A DNA stretch of 64,000 nucleotides, from NCBI RefSeq assembly GCF_036850765.1, contig NC_089496.1:103068267-103132266 (forward strand), given 5' to 3'. Positions within the stretch are counted from its first letter, which is position 1; every line of letters starts with the position of its first letter. Position numbers and translations under genes: made by a program. Of this stretch, positions 11,996-24,640 are shown in pieces. Source of the DNA: Saccopteryx bilineata (Eukaryota > Chordata > Mammalia > Chiroptera > Emballonuridae). The notes under the pieces were generated by a model. The model did no database searches. It was not told the origin of the DNA and saw only the letters and a program-made list of their open reading frames with translations.

Positions 11996-13051
11996 TGGGT
12001 GCATTTGCCGCAGCAGCAGATACTTGAACACCAAGATGTAGAACTGTGACTTTCTTTTCAGATTAATGAGCGGAGAGAGATTGGAGGGGGCCAGGACGGC
12101 GGGAGAGAGAGCAGTTACACCCAAATCTTTTCTCTGTTGATTAGGGATTCCTTCTCCAGCCTGCTTTGGCTCCAGCTAAATCTTTTTCTAATGAGATGTG
12201 GCTTATCCAGATCAGAGCGCTGAGAAAAAAGTTGCAATTAACTTTTAGAAGAAAAGGAGTGAGAAAGAGAAGAAAGGGGAGGGTGGTGGAGGCTGGGAGT
12301 GGGGGCAGGGAAGGGGGCAGGGGCTGGCAGCCAGGGGGGCTGGTGCGGCAAGGACGCTCTCCTGCATGGACAAGGGACAGCTGACCTTCCCAACACTGTG
12401 GTCCCTGCTCCTGGGATTCCAGGCTTTAGGACAAGTGCCTTGCGACTCCTATGTCTGCCTGGGTCAGGCCTCCAGCCACTCCGGGCTCCAGCAAAGGACT
12501 GGGAGCCGTAGTCTCCTGGCTCTGGCACCTTCCCTGCTCTGCACACCTGACACCTGGTGGCGAGGGTGGGGGAGAAGGACCCCCTCAGCTGTATCATTCA
12601 CAGCTGTGCTCTTCCTTCTGCTGACGTACTCCTACAGAGATACAGGGTCCTCGACCATCTGCCAGGAACTTCTGTGACCCCCCCCCAGGTGTCAAGTCAG
12701 CACTCAGCGTCTCCTCGGGATCGCTGGGCTCAGCTCCCCACCGACAGCCAGAAGGGACGCCCCGGAGTGGACTGGAGGCACCTGAGCGGCATCTGGGGTC
12801 TCCCCAACGCACCTCGTTGTTCCCACGGGCCAGTGGGGTCCCGACTTATTTTCACGTGAGCCACTTAGAAGGTTGGAGAGGGTCTGCAACTGTAAGAGAT
12901 ATTTCGTACAGAAACAGTCAAAATGCCTGAACTTTCTAGAAGCAATATCGATTCACCTTTATTTGCTTCTCTATCGATACACTCAAGCTTGACCAATAGG
13001 CACTTCCTCTCTCTGTTGCTCAATTTCATCCGTTAAGAAAAATGAAGGGTA

Positions 13052-13240
13052 GCTGACCTGCGGGGGCACAGAGGATAAAGACTCGACCTGGAACGCTGAA
13101 GTTGCTGCTTTGAAGCCCCGAACTTGCCTTATCAAGGCACATACGGGAAGCAACACTGAGTTGGTGCTTCCTGCTCCTCCCCACCCCTTTCTCTCTCTCC
13201 TCTCTCTAAAATAAATAAATAAAATCTTAAAAAATAAAAG
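13052..13240 (+). mobile_element. Short bat-type tRNA SINE, second family
   Basis: A head of the form ctgacctgcgggggcac-ggataaag, a box B-like region near 13110, 'atcaaggcacatacggga', a CT-rich stretch, and an A-rich end with aaataaataaat. It differs from the Rhin-1 head, so it is a separate tRNA-derived SINE family common in bats (family name not certain). Confidence 0.75.
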
Positions 13241-15637
13241 ACAGAAAGAGATAGGGGGCCACAGGCACTGGCTCTCCAGGGTCTCTGCCAAACCCGATGC
13301 TCTGAGATCCCGCCAAAGGGACCGACACAGTCTTGGGATGTCCCAATGTGAGTAACGACACCCCCGTCCCCATGTTCCGCTTTGGGCAGCCACAGGACAC
13401 CCGCACATCCACGCTTGTTCTTACCCAACCGGACACCAGTTTTACCCTAGGTGGCAATAAGCATCCAGCAATGCCTTCACAAATCTCGAAGCTTCTAACC
13501 CAGCACTTGTGGTGGAGCCTCAGATAGTAACTTGCTGCCACGCTGGGGCTCCCAGGTGTGGGTCACTTGGAATTGGGACAGGTGGGTTGGATGGAAGGGT
13601 ATAAATGAGCAGGGCAAGTTCTCCAGTTCCTTTGGGTGCATGCAGCTCAGAGGGTCCAGGCAGGTCATCTAACATTTTATTTCTCTTCTATTTATTCTCT
13701 TGTCCACAGTACTTCCTTTCTCCGGGCCGTGGACCTCCCTGTGCATAGCGGAAGGGCTTTTCACTGCCTTGCCAGAGACTCGGTGGGAAAAAGTGATTTT
13801 GTGCCACGTGACAAGCCTGCGTGTTGGTGCCACCCAGAAACACGGTCCCCTTAGTGGGACGTTTGGGTGATTCCTTACCAAATAAGCCCTAGAGATGACA
13901 CCAGCCAGGGCACAGATGAGCGAAGCCCATTTTTCCTGTGTCTAAGTTCCAAGGAGGTTAGCCTATTCCCCAACTCCAAGGCCCAAGCCTCTCCTTAGCA
14001 CCGGGTCCCTGGTCGGCCCTCCGTGCTGCCTCGGCCCTCCACCCCGTGAGCTGCTGGAGAACCCTGGCTTTCTCCTATCTCTCTCTGGCTGTCACCAATC
14101 TAAGAAGCATATGTGCCAGAAATACTAGCTGGAGCACTAAGTTAGAAATTCTTCTTAAATATATAGTAAGGTCAGATGAAGGGGGGAAAGAAACCCAGAA
14201 AACAAAACACAAGACCCCCGAAACAGAAATTGGACACAGGAGGGCAGATGTAGACTGAACAGGAAGTGCTGGCCCTAGGCTAAATGAAACAGCTGTCACC
14301 ATTGTTCTGGACTGAAAACTGCCTTTGCAAACTCCACGCAGTCCGGGCTCAGAAAGCAGATGTTAATAATTACAGCACATGAAACGAAGGGCACCGGATT
14401 AGGCAAGTGACGAAAAAGAAATGGTACCAGTAGATTTATAACTTGCTCAGGCAAATCTGTTTGGGCTGGTGGGGGTGGGCAGGGTGGCCTCACTGCAACC
14501 CCCCCACCCCGATTCCCTTTCTAGTTGGGCATTTGGGCTTCCGGGATGGTCTCAGAATCAGAGTGAGGGGATTGTGTAGATTGTTTTAGGGCAGTGGGTG
14601 GTGGAGGCCTTTTCTTGCTTCATTTCTAGGGACCGCGAGCCTACTGGGCCATCGCCCATTGCCTTTGACCTAAAGGTAAAAGATAAATCCTCCATCCCAA
14701 GGCACGTTCCAAAGGGGGATCTCTAGGCAGACGAATCCTGTAGTCGGATGGCTGGCTGGTGAACGGGAGCTCACGGACACCAAGCTGGGCAGCCTTCCTC
14801 AGAGCTCTTGTGTTGACCAACGGGTTCACGTTGAAAAACCCGGGAGCTCACGTTCTCTGCTGCCAAAGCTGATTCGCACTTTAATGTCAGCGGGCCTCCC
14901 GCGCATGCGCGGTGGAGGAGGCGAGGGAGAGCTAGGGGACCTCTGAAAAAAAGCAAGCAGAGCAGGTTTCTTGGGCTGAAGATCAGAAATGGAAGAGGCA
15001 GAGAGTCGTCACGTGCTGTCTGAACCTTCCTCGGCGCCTTTCCATGGGAACCAGAGTTGTCAAAGGCAAAGCCAAACAACACACACTTAACTTGCATCCA
15101 CCCCAACTCCTCCCGTCCCACCACCCCCTGGAAAGGACGTCCCCAGGAAAGGTTAGAAAGAAGGTAAGCCATGTGTTTGCCATCTTTACGCCTGATATGG
15201 AAACCATATGCTTAAATACACTCGCAAACATACTTAATATAACACTCTTTTATTAAATGTGGTTTTATAAACGCTCTGCCCAGCCAGGGCACCTTTGCTG
15301 TGCTGGAGGCTGGGCTTGGCAAAATAATCTTCCTGCTGCTACATCTATTGATACACATTTTTTGAAAATGAGTCTCGGACCCTTGGAAAATAGACTGGTT
15401 CTGATTATTATTGCAAGCGGGAAGGGGCACACGAGGGCATCTATTTTCCTCTGATAAATTAAAAGAACTGTAACGGGTGCTTTCTGCAACCTGTAAAAGG
15501 GCAGAGACATCTGTGATTCATTTAGCAGCTCCTTACAGAAGATTTATTTGATTAATTCGGTCAGAAGAGAGAGAATATGGATTTTCCCCTGCTCTGAAAG
15601 GCACATACGCACTCACACATGCACACAGCCCCCTCCT

Positions 15638-15640
<3 letters not shown>

Positions 15641-15686
<46 letters not shown>
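15641..15686. repeat. (CA)n microsatellite
   Basis: An uninterrupted CA dinucleotide run of about 23 units. Confidence 0.97.
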
Positions 15687-15687
<1 letters not shown>

Positions 15688-15874
15688 GTAGACATCTCAG
15701 GAATGAGAAATGTCACATTATTGGAACTGGCCAACGCGGGGCCTGGGGGTGAGTGAGCCAGCTCCTGCCCTGTGGATGGGAGGGCTGCTTTCAGACTAGA
15801 TTTCATTTCTGCAGGCCTGTTGTCACCCAAGAGCAGTTCTAGAGGATATGAGACTGTGGACACTGGATTGCTCG

Positions 15875-15995
15875 TGTTAGACACTGAGCACGGGGCCAGG
15901 CTCTGGCATCTTTGCCTGAATGATCTCACTGCACCGTCACAACGACCCCACCCGGGCACGCAGTTATCATCTCAGCCTTACAGACAGGGAGGCCT
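15875..15995 (+). mobile_element. MIR SINE fragment
   Basis: Diverged MIR pattern: gggccaggctctggcatctt, atctcactgcaccgtcacaa, then ttacagacagggaggc. Confidence 0.6.
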
Positions 15996-16097
15996 CCCCA
16001 TTCCCAGGAGAGCTCGGCTCAAAATGCTTTTCACATTTTTCAGAGGGTTATTTGGCTTATTCAGTCTTCCATGCCTAAACAAAGTGGACAGCGTTTG

Positions 16098-16506
16098 TCT
16101 ATTTAGTGAGAGAGAGACAGAGAGAGGGACAGACAGACAGGAAGGGAAAAGGATGAGAAGCATCAGTCTTAGTTGTGTCACCTCAGTTGTTCATTGATTG
16201 CTCCTTGTTCATATGTGCATTGACTGGGGGGCTGCAGCTGAGCCAGTGACCCCATGCTTAAGCCAGTGACCTTGTGCTGAAGCCAGAGACCTTGGCTTCA
16301 AGCCAGCAAACTTTGGGCTCATGCCAGGGACCATGGGGTCACGTCTATGATCCCATGCTCAAGCCAGCAACCTCGCGCTCAAGCTGGTGAGCCCATGCTC
16401 AAGCCAGATGACCCTGTGCTCAAGCCAGTGACCTCAGGGTTTCAAACCTAGATCCTCTGTGTCCCAGATCGACGCTCTATCCACTGCGTCACCACCTGGT
16501 CAGGCA
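16098..16506 (-). mobile_element. tRNA SINE with internal tandem 'gctcaagccagtgacc' repeats
   Basis: Reverse orientation: the tRNA-like head lies at the right (gacgctctatccactgcgtc ... ggtcaggca) and a purine-rich tail at the left. Between them are about nine degenerate copies of a roughly 20-bp unit, gctcaagccagygacc. A second copy of this element lies at 34195-34580. Confidence 0.85.
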
Positions 16507-17967
16507 GGATAGACTCTCTTTTGGGTTTATTTCTAGTCTCAAGAGGTCCTGCTTCCTCTGGCCTTGGTGGTCTCTAATTGGAATGGCTCAATCCTACAAG
16601 CAGTTGTCTGTAGACAACTAATTCCTGGTGGGCAGGAAGAGTCCTGGAACTAGGCCCTTCGAGAAGGCAAAGAAAATAACTGGCAAGAGGAATCAGACAA
16701 TCATACAAGATATGAGCCAAAGAGGACTTCGGATATCCATGCCTGGAGTGGCAAAGATTTGTCAAGGAAATGTGCCACCGCTCTCCTGTGCTCGAGCAGA
16801 CACTGTTGGCTGGTCCCAGCTTGCTTTCTCGCACTCACCTTCAAGATATTTCTCAACACAGCTCTCCTGGCAGCCCCTACCAAAGGGTGAGAATTAGGGC
16901 ATGAGTTGAAGGCTGTTCGCCGTCCCTTTCAGCCAAATGTCCCATTTTGGGGCAGGAGAAATGGGCCCAGAGAGGAGACATTAGCGGCAAGGCCAGGACG
17001 GGGCCAGCTCCGAGCACAGCTCTCATCTCCTGCCCTGGTACTCTGTCTGCACACCAGGGGATGGTGGAAGCCAGGTTCAGTGGGTCACAAATCTCCGCCT
17101 TTGCCGAGTCTCTGAGCTCTCCCCCACCCTCCACCCCTCCTAGAACATCACTGAATCTGCTCCGTGGACAGGATAAAAGGCGTCCCCTGGAAAGCAGCAC
17201 AAGATTGCAATCTCTTTGTTACTTTAAAATAATTAACTCCTAAACTGGGACAGAATGGGGCAGCCCGAACCCATAACACTGGGCAATCCCAGGCCTAAGA
17301 CTTTGGAAAGAAGTGGAAGGTTTCAGGCTGGAAGCACTGGGATGGGCAGACACTCCCCACTCCGGCCTTTTCCTCTGCTGTCTCCCTGGCTGGACCACAG
17401 GAAATGACTAGAACAAAGGCTGCCAGGACTCCATCAGCTGGAGATACTGAGTGCTTGCCTCGGTGGCTGTGGGCTGCCACCCTGTCCTCAGACTTTCCGG
17501 AGAGGCGAATCTCCCTGTGGGACAAATAACAGGATGCTGTGGAAGGAAGGAGGGATCCCCAGTTTAGAAGCCCCTCTGGAACTCCTTTCCTGGTGGTCTT
17601 TCCTAGGACCTGATATTAAATGTTTCTCGTTCCAGCGTGGCCCGAGAGGGGTTTGGGGGCTCACTACTTAGTTCTGTGGAATGTCTAATTGGCAGCAACA
17701 AGTTTTGCCAAAGAAGAAGCTAAGGCTGAGGACCAGGGCTGGTTCAGCTGGTTCAGAGGGTGCGTCTGAAATACCACGTTTTGAAGGGAGGGGTCACTGC
17801 CCCATTTAGCCAGGCTGCCTGCCGGATCTCAAGGGGACCTGCTTAAGGAATGGGTAAGGCTTGGGTGTAAGTTACATCTAAGCTATTGGGTCGCTCCCGG
17901 TGTTTCTGCAATTTTTGAGGAGGCTTGAAAACACTTTGTTTAAACATGGCTTCTACCATCTTGTTTA

Positions 17968-17992
17968 CACTATGAATTACAAATTCATAGTG
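17968..17992. repeat. Perfect 11-bp hairpin with 3-nt loop
   Basis: cactatgaatt (17968-17978), loop aca, aattcatagtg (17982-17992). It lies in AT-rich non-repeat sequence. Confidence 0.9.
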
Positions 17993-18409
17993 AAGAAAAG
18001 TTTGCTAACCAAATCATACTCTAGCCTAGCACAGCCTCTTGAAAAGATCATAAATATTGAATTAGTGAGGTCCCAAATAATGAGGATTTCACAGGCCCAA
18101 ATGACACCTTTTGAAGAGGTTTGTTGACCAAACATCATTTGTTGAAGAAAGTGTTTGTATTGTGAAAGTGGTTTTCCGAATGTTCTCAACTGAAGAGGTG
18201 ATTGAAGAGGCTGGAGAATGAGCCAAGTTGGGGTTGGGGGTGAGTAATAAACATGGGAGGTGCCCGCTGCGCCATCTTGGATTCCACTGAGGGATAAATG
18301 AGTGGGCTGAGGTATGCTCAACTGGCCCCTGAAGATCCCAATAAAGAGAGGAATCTGTGTCCCTGGGAATTGCAATCAAGCTCAGTGGCCAAGCAGGTCT
18401 TCAAGAGCT

Positions 18410-18535
18410 GTGCGAGCTTGGGCAGGTTAGATCATTTCTCTGGGCATTCGCTTTCCTCTCTGTGAAACAGAGGTCCTAATAACACCTCCCTCATAAGGTT
18501 GCTGTGAGGATTAAATGAGATAAGACCCTTAGAAC
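18410..18535 (-). mobile_element. MIR SINE fragment, reverse
   Basis: Reverse MIR pattern: gggcaggttagatcatttct, gtgaaacagaggtcctaata, then gctgtgaggattaaatgaga. Confidence 0.75.
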
Positions 18536-18739
18536 AGGGGCTGCTTTCAAGAAAACATTATCTCCCAAGCTGATGAACGGATGCATAGCACATAGGGTGT
18601 CCATACAAGGGAAAATCATTTGCTCCTACAAAGACATGCAGTGCTGACACAGCTGCCGTGTGTTTGAATCTGGGAAACCTTGTGCCAGGTGCAGGAAGCC
18701 AGGCACGAAAGGCCATGCTTTGTCTTGTTCCACGTATAG

Positions 18740-18992
18740 GAAATGTCTAGAATAAGCGTCTTCTATAGAGGTAGAAAGGAGATTAATAATTGCCCAGGGC
18801 TGGTGGAGGGATAGAGGAGTAGGAAGGTGAGAGTTAAAAGGGTACAGGCTTTCTTTATGAGGTGATGAAAATGGTCTAAAATTGATGTGGCCAAGACTGT
18901 GAATATACTGGAAACTATTGAATTCTATGCTGTAAATGGATGAATTGTATAGTATGTGAATTATATCTCAGTAAAACTGCTAAAAAAAAAGT
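18740..18992 (+). mobile_element. L1 3'-end fragment
   Basis: Sequence such as gtgaattatatctcagtaaa followed by an A-run (18983-18991) is the typical end of an old L1 element inserted in + orientation. Confidence 0.7.
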
Positions 18993-21109
18993 CTTATGTT
19001 TTTAAGTCAGCATGGTTATAACAGAGGATGATGGAAACTGACCCCTGGAGAGTCCTTGTCCCACCAAGAAAAATTCAAATGAAAAAAACAAAACAAAACA
19101 ACCAAAAGAAACCATGCCTGGGAGCCAGACTCACCTGTTGCCTCATCTGCTAGAAGAGACAGAAGCCCCTCCCACAAAGGGCTATAGAAAGAAAAGTGAG
19201 GTCATTCGCGCACAGTGCTTAGCCCAGAACCTGGCGCACCCAGGCACTCAGGAGACGGTAGGGGCCCTAGGATGCTATGCAGGACAAACGATAACAAATG
19301 TCCACAACCAGCCTTCATACGTTCACTGCCTTCTCATCTCTGTGATAATGTCATGCTTTCCGCCCCGTTTCCCCATCGCTTGTCTTTTGTCTTATTGATT
19401 TGTAGGTGCCTGTACCCTGAGGGCTCCCTTCCCCAGATCCTCGTCACTGGGGAAGCTGAATCTGTGGGCATGTAGCAAGACCACTCTTCCTGCTTCTGCC
19501 CAGAAGGGTACAGGCTTCCCAAGGATGAGTGGCTTCTCTCAGGGTTGCTGCAGGTCACACAGTACCTCTGTGCAGAATAAAGTAAGGGGTCTCTTCGCCA
19601 AGACACATGACTTCTGTCTGCTGGGAAAATGTTATGATATACTGATTTTATAATAATAGACACTTTATTGCAATCCAGAGAAATGGAATAAATATACAAA
19701 TTGATGCTGTCCGAGATGTGATTGGCACTCCTTTGGTGAGGGTGCCCTAATGTAGTGCCCAACTGTGTGGGCAGAGCTTGTTCCTAACTTCTGGACAGTG
19801 TCTTTATGGTACACAGTCCCTGTCTGCGTCCCCTGGCGGAAGCCTGGTGTGAGTAACGAGGCTCCAGTCCTGGCCTCTCGCATCGTGCTGGCTGACCTCA
19901 GACTTGTCATAATATATTTCTCGGCCTTCCTAATATCTGCTCTGTCTTACTTCTACCTCAGGCTTAAAGGAGACATCGCCATGGGAAACCTGTGGAGAGA
20001 GAAAAGGCACCTCCAGAGCTCATGTTGGTGCTGTGGAAGCACAGTAAGGTTGTCGTGGTCTAGTAGCACAAATTTAAGGAAATGTCCTCTACAGGCAGGT
20101 GGTCCTGTGCTCCCTTGGCCAGCCGTCAGGAGCACCCCCTGTCCGGGCTGTGGCTGCCCTGGGAGGCAGCGTGCCAAGGGGCATATGCAGGATTTCTTGG
20201 CATCACTGATGGTGCATCTCATGCCATCTGGACTTGCTTTACACGGTCACAGGGGGGCTGCTGGGCCCAACCAAATCTCTGCACCAAGTGGACAACTCCC
20301 AGGGTGTCCATCTCCTCACACGGCCTGACCTGTGGGTTTCTGCAGTGGTTAGAAGGCCACAGGTGAAGGCTTGGCAACCCCTCCGACACCAGCACCTCTG
20401 GCAAGTGCGAGGATGTGCAGTCCAGGGACCTCAGGGCTCCAAGGCTTGGCTGACATTGTTCTGTGGATTCCTGAGCATTTTGGCAATTTCTATGAGTCTC
20501 ATGGAATGGTGTAGTGACTCCCAACGAGGCCATTTGGGCTGACTGATGCTTCACATTCCTTTGTGGTGATCTGGAATGACATCAGCTGGATATGTGACAC
20601 CAATTCTCCCGATTCCTTCATGGCCAGAAGCTCCCCAAGTGGTGGGACTGCAGCTAGAACTGACTTTGTAAAATAGGAAAGTGAATTAGTACATAATGAG
20701 TGCACCTGCTGGGTAGAGAAACAACTTTTGAAATGCCGAACTGTAGGGAGGGGCAAAAGTAATTGAAAGTGTTCTTGGAGGCAGGAAAGCCCTTATTTCA
20801 TTTAATAAATCCCTTCAAATAGCACTTGTGTACCAGACCATGGGCTTGGGGCAGGGACAGTGAGACCCAGGAAGAGAGGGTTCCTGCTCCCATGCAGCTG
20901 ATGCACTTACTGTGGGAGACAGGCAGTAAATGAAAAACAAAAGTGACCTTCCTTAGGCGCTGAATAAATGGTAACTGTTAACGTAAATGTCAATAATAAG
21001 GGATTGGTTTAATATATTCTAACACACCCATGTTTTGGGCTGTTTTATAGCCAATACATACATGGTTTTTTAAGGAATATCTAACGACGCAGGAAAGTGC
21101 TCACGGTTC

Positions 21110-21190
21110 ATTCATTCATTCATTCAGCAAACATTATTTGAGCACCTACTCTGGGCCAGGCTCTATGCTGGGCTCTGGAAACAGAGCAGG
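21110..21190 (+). mobile_element. Old L2/MIR-type fragment
   Basis: ttcattcattcattcagcaa, then ttgagcacctactctgggcc, is a common ancient mammalian interspersed-repeat pattern. Family not resolved. Confidence 0.55.
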
Positions 21191-22434
21191 AAGCAGCAGA
21201 GGCAAGCTCCAATAGGCTCAGTGCTGTTCTGGCACTTCTGTCCTACTCAGAGAGACAGCTAATACGTATGTGGAAGAATGTCCAATTAGGAAAAGGTCAG
21301 ATAGAGACCACGAACAGGGGACAGTTAGAGATGCCTGGGAGAGGGGAGGGGACTGCTGTAGCTGAGGTGGTCATGGAGGGCCTCTTGGAGGAGGTGACTC
21401 AGAACTAAGAACTACCTAAGAGGTGGCCAGTAAGTGAAGATGAGGAAGGTTTCTGGAACCTTTGGGACCAGCTAACCTTTCCTTAGTGCCACTAATGGGG
21501 AAACTGAGGCGTTGTGGCTTGTCTTGGAAGTCGGTGACATAGCTAGGGGAGAACCCGGGCCTGGGTTCCCTGGACAGTGCTTCTCCCCTGCCTGTGGCAC
21601 TCTGGCTCTTCGTCAGTGTCCCTTCTGAGAGCTTTCATGGGTCTGGGGCCACACAAAAGATGTGTCGTAAGGGTTTCTGGAAGTCCTACTATGTGCCTCG
21701 TGCCAGGCCCAGAGCTGTGAAGAGTGTAACACACCAAGCCATGAGTTATCCACACCCACGCAGGACCGCGAAAGCCAGCAACACCAGAGAGTCTGGCCGT
21801 GGGCACAGCATCCCGACTGAAGGGACCCTAGGAGGAGAGGTCATCGTGGTGGGGCTGGGGGATGGAACTTCCTTTTGTTGACCCACGACTTCTCAGGCCC
21901 CAGCCCCTGGCATGGCAACCCAGGGAGGGGAGATTGCCGCCTCGCACCCCGGGCTGGGGGTGGCCCAGACCTTCAAAGAAGCCCCAGCCATGGATGCAGC
22001 CACAGGAATGATACGAGACCAGCCTCACCCCTGCTCATTTCTGTTCCTTGTTGCTCTGCCTCCCCACCCCCCTCCCCGCTGCCTTTGATCTCAGTCCCAC
22101 TGAGCTTGGCCTGGTTTGAGGTCTCCTGCTGTGACACCCCAGGCTGGGACTCCAGCTCACAGGGACTCTCTCTCTCTCTCTCTCTCTGTATCACAGCCTG
22201 GATCTGGCCTCCTGCCTGCAGGGCTGTGGCAGCAGGCTCCCTCAGGACCCAGCAGGAGGTAACAGAGGAAAAAGGTAACTCTGGGCCAGAGTGGGGAGGG
22301 TTTTGCAGGCCAAGGAAGGACAGTTGGGCAGATGCATTTAGCTTGGGGATGAGAGCCATCTCAGCCCTGCCATCTGCGCGGTGTGCAAGACCTAAGAGGG
22401 GCAGTTGCAAGTAGCGGCCAAGAGTTCAGGCTCC

Positions 22435-22605
22435 TGGTGGGACCTGTTCACATTGCTCTCATTTTTCTCCCTGGGTAACCATGGCCAAGTTCCTTAACCA
22501 CTGTGTGCCTTGATTTGCTCATCTGTAAAAGGGAGTTAAAAGATTAGCCACTTCATAGGGTTGTGATGAGGATTAGGTGAGGAAATACATGTGAAAGTGC
22601 CTGGC
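22435..22605 (-). mobile_element. MIR SINE fragment, reverse
   Basis: Pattern accatggccaagttccttaa, tgctcatctgtaaaagggag and ggttgtgatgaggattaggt is that of a reversed MIR. Confidence 0.75.
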
Positions 22606-23229
22606 TTGTAATTGGCCGCACCTTGCGCTGTCACCGATGCTAATGTCTCAGCTGACTTCAGGAAGAATCAGCCAGCCCTTTGGAAGCACAGCTACCAGGG
22701 TTCTCAGAGTCTGTCTCCTGCCCTCTGCACGGAGCAGTATAACTTCAAATCGCCTGCATCCTTGCTCTCCTTTCTCCTCTGGCTCTGGCCCAGATCGGAT
22801 CTAGGACCTCTGAGGGACTGACTGCCACAGGTTCTTCCTTTGCCTTCCTGCACCCAGCCTCCTTCCGCCCCGGCTTCCCCTGCTCAGAGCTGCCCATTGG
22901 GTCTTCCAGCCCTGCTCAAAGTCCTTGATGTGACTGCAGAGGAAACAGCCGCCTCCTCAGCTTTTCATTTAAGACCCTTGGTAATCTGACCTTTACTTTT
23001 CAGCCTTAGGTGGATCTGAGAAGTTGAAGCCTAAGTTTAAGTCTGGGCTCCACAACATCTAAATTGTGAAACCTCTATGCACCTTGGTTTTCTGATCTTT
23101 AAAATAGAAACAGACCTGCCCGATTGACTTGACAAGAGTGAAGATCAGCTGCGCAGGGATGTATATGCTGTTTGTACCTGGAGAGTGACTTACCGTTTGG
23201 GGGCTACACAGTGGATTTCTTTCCTTGGG

Positions 23230-23605
23230 CGTTTGTTCTTGTCACTCCCTCTGCCTGGAGTGCCTTGTCATTCTCATTGTACCAAATGGGTACATCCTTC
23301 AGAACCCAGGGCAAATGCCATGCTCTTCTGTGAAGCTGCCCTCATTACTGGCCTGCACTGGTCTCTTTCTCTCATGTGTCCTCCATCACATGGCTCATAC
23401 CTCCCTCACACACCTGTGACGGCCTCATTTAGTCCTGGTCTTCCTGTGGCTGCTTTATCCCCTTAGACTGAGCTCCGGGAGAAGGACGACCCTCAAATCA
23501 AAGCAGGTTTTCCCATAACAGCTTATCCCCCATGCAGAGTGGGGGCCTGGTGAGCACTTATTGAAAGGACAGGTGACTGTATGGGTGAATGAATGAATTG
23601 GGGTA
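23230..23605 (+). mobile_element. L2 LINE 3'-end fragment
   Basis: Pattern of L2: tctgcctggagtgccttgtc, cttcagaacccagggcaaat, actgagctccgggagaag, then gggtgaatgaatgaat. No coding capacity. Confidence 0.75.
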
Positions 23606-24199
23606 GAGTGATGGGACACTGAAGCCAATAGATGAGCCTGATCCTCACCGAGGGGCTGTGACATGGCCCTAGGTGACTTTGCGATTTCCCACACGTGTCC
23701 CACATGTTCGCAAACATACTGGATCCAGAGTGTGTCTACAGGAAAGATTGAGGGGTAGGAAGCCGATTGGAGGTTGGGGAGGGGGCTTCTCTGAAAGCTG
23801 TGTTACATGGAGCGTGCGCCCCCTCATTGCAGTGCGGGTTAGGGGTGAGGCTAGTCTCACAACTGAACCAGGGAGTGTGGAGGAGTCCATGCCACACCTT
23901 ACTTCTACTGGGGGTGCCTCCAGAGTGAGCTTCTGGGAGGGGAGCGGGGAGGGTGGGCTTGCATGGGAGCTGAGGGAGTGTCTCCCAGTGACCTGACTTA
24001 TGTCTCACACACAGGAGCACCTGATTTATTATCAGGGACTTAAAGCACACAGAAGAACAAAGGGCCCTGGGGACATTTGTGACCCAGCTGCTCCCTCTCC
24101 ATACTGAGCCAAGGCACTCTCAGTTCTCAGAGCCCCTCCTGAAAACCCACCCCCACTGCTGTATTCGGGGCCGCACATTCCTCAGGCACTGTTGAATCC

Positions 24200-24640
24200 C
24201 AAGCATTTTAATGCCTGATATCTATCGCCGTATGGATTTTTGTTTTATCATGAGGCCACTGGAAAGTTTTTTTGATATCTCTTTGAAACAGATGTCAGCA
24301 AAAGCTTCCAGCACAGATCAAGGGCAGGTTAAGGCCTTTGAGATGGGTCTGAATGTCCCTTTAACACTGTTCAATCTAATACCCAAATATACCTTGAGTC
24401 ATTACCCTGTTTTTATAAGAAGCTCTGAACCCTGTGTTCGGGAACTAATTAAGCATACAAATCAAGCCCTGGGATCAGGTGGAGCTCTGTTTAAATATCT
24501 TAACCTTTTATGATGATCTTAATTTAGAGGAAATTCAAAACACATTCAGAAGTCTTAGAAAATGAACTGACTAGGAATTTACTGGCCGGCTTCTTTTCTT
24601 GATGTTGGGATCGTTTCTTTACAAGCCGAGCCCAGATTCC
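24200..24640. promoter_or_regulatory. Candidate conserved non-coding element, 27 kb upstream of EMX2
   Basis: Single-copy AT-rich block without repeat features, carrying motifs such as ctaattaagcat, gatcttaattta and cctttaacactgtt. The composition is distinct from the surrounding decayed repeats. Regulatory function is inferred only. Confidence 0.3.

Larger units (their letters stand above)
11996..16097. other. Non-coding stretch without a gene
   Basis: It contains one tRNA SINE (13052), a CA microsatellite, a MIR and otherwise single-copy sequence. An AT-rich block at about 15170-15260 (e.g. gcctgatatggaaaccatat) may be constrained. No gene is recognised. Confidence 0.5.
16507..24199. other. 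Non-coding stretch without a gene
   Basis: Only ancient repeats (MIR, L2, an L1 tail) and single-copy DNA are seen. No young SINE lies between 16507 and 31297. Overlapping open frames at 19700-20560 resemble no family I know. Confidence 0.5.

Noticed and set aside
11427..12041. 204-residue threonine/histidine-rich open frame
   Set aside because: It is explained by the CA-rich minisatellite, which rarely forms stops. No protein family resemblance.
16098..16506. Regularly repeated ~20-bp units that could suggest a CRISPR array
   Set aside because: The units are contiguous and degenerate without unique spacers, sit inside a tRNA-derived SINE, and the genome is mammalian.
19700..20760. Overlapping open frames on both strands (up to 187 residues) considered as a retroviral or processed pseudogene
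   Set aside because: I could not recognise any protein motif in any frame. Without a search the claim is unsupported.
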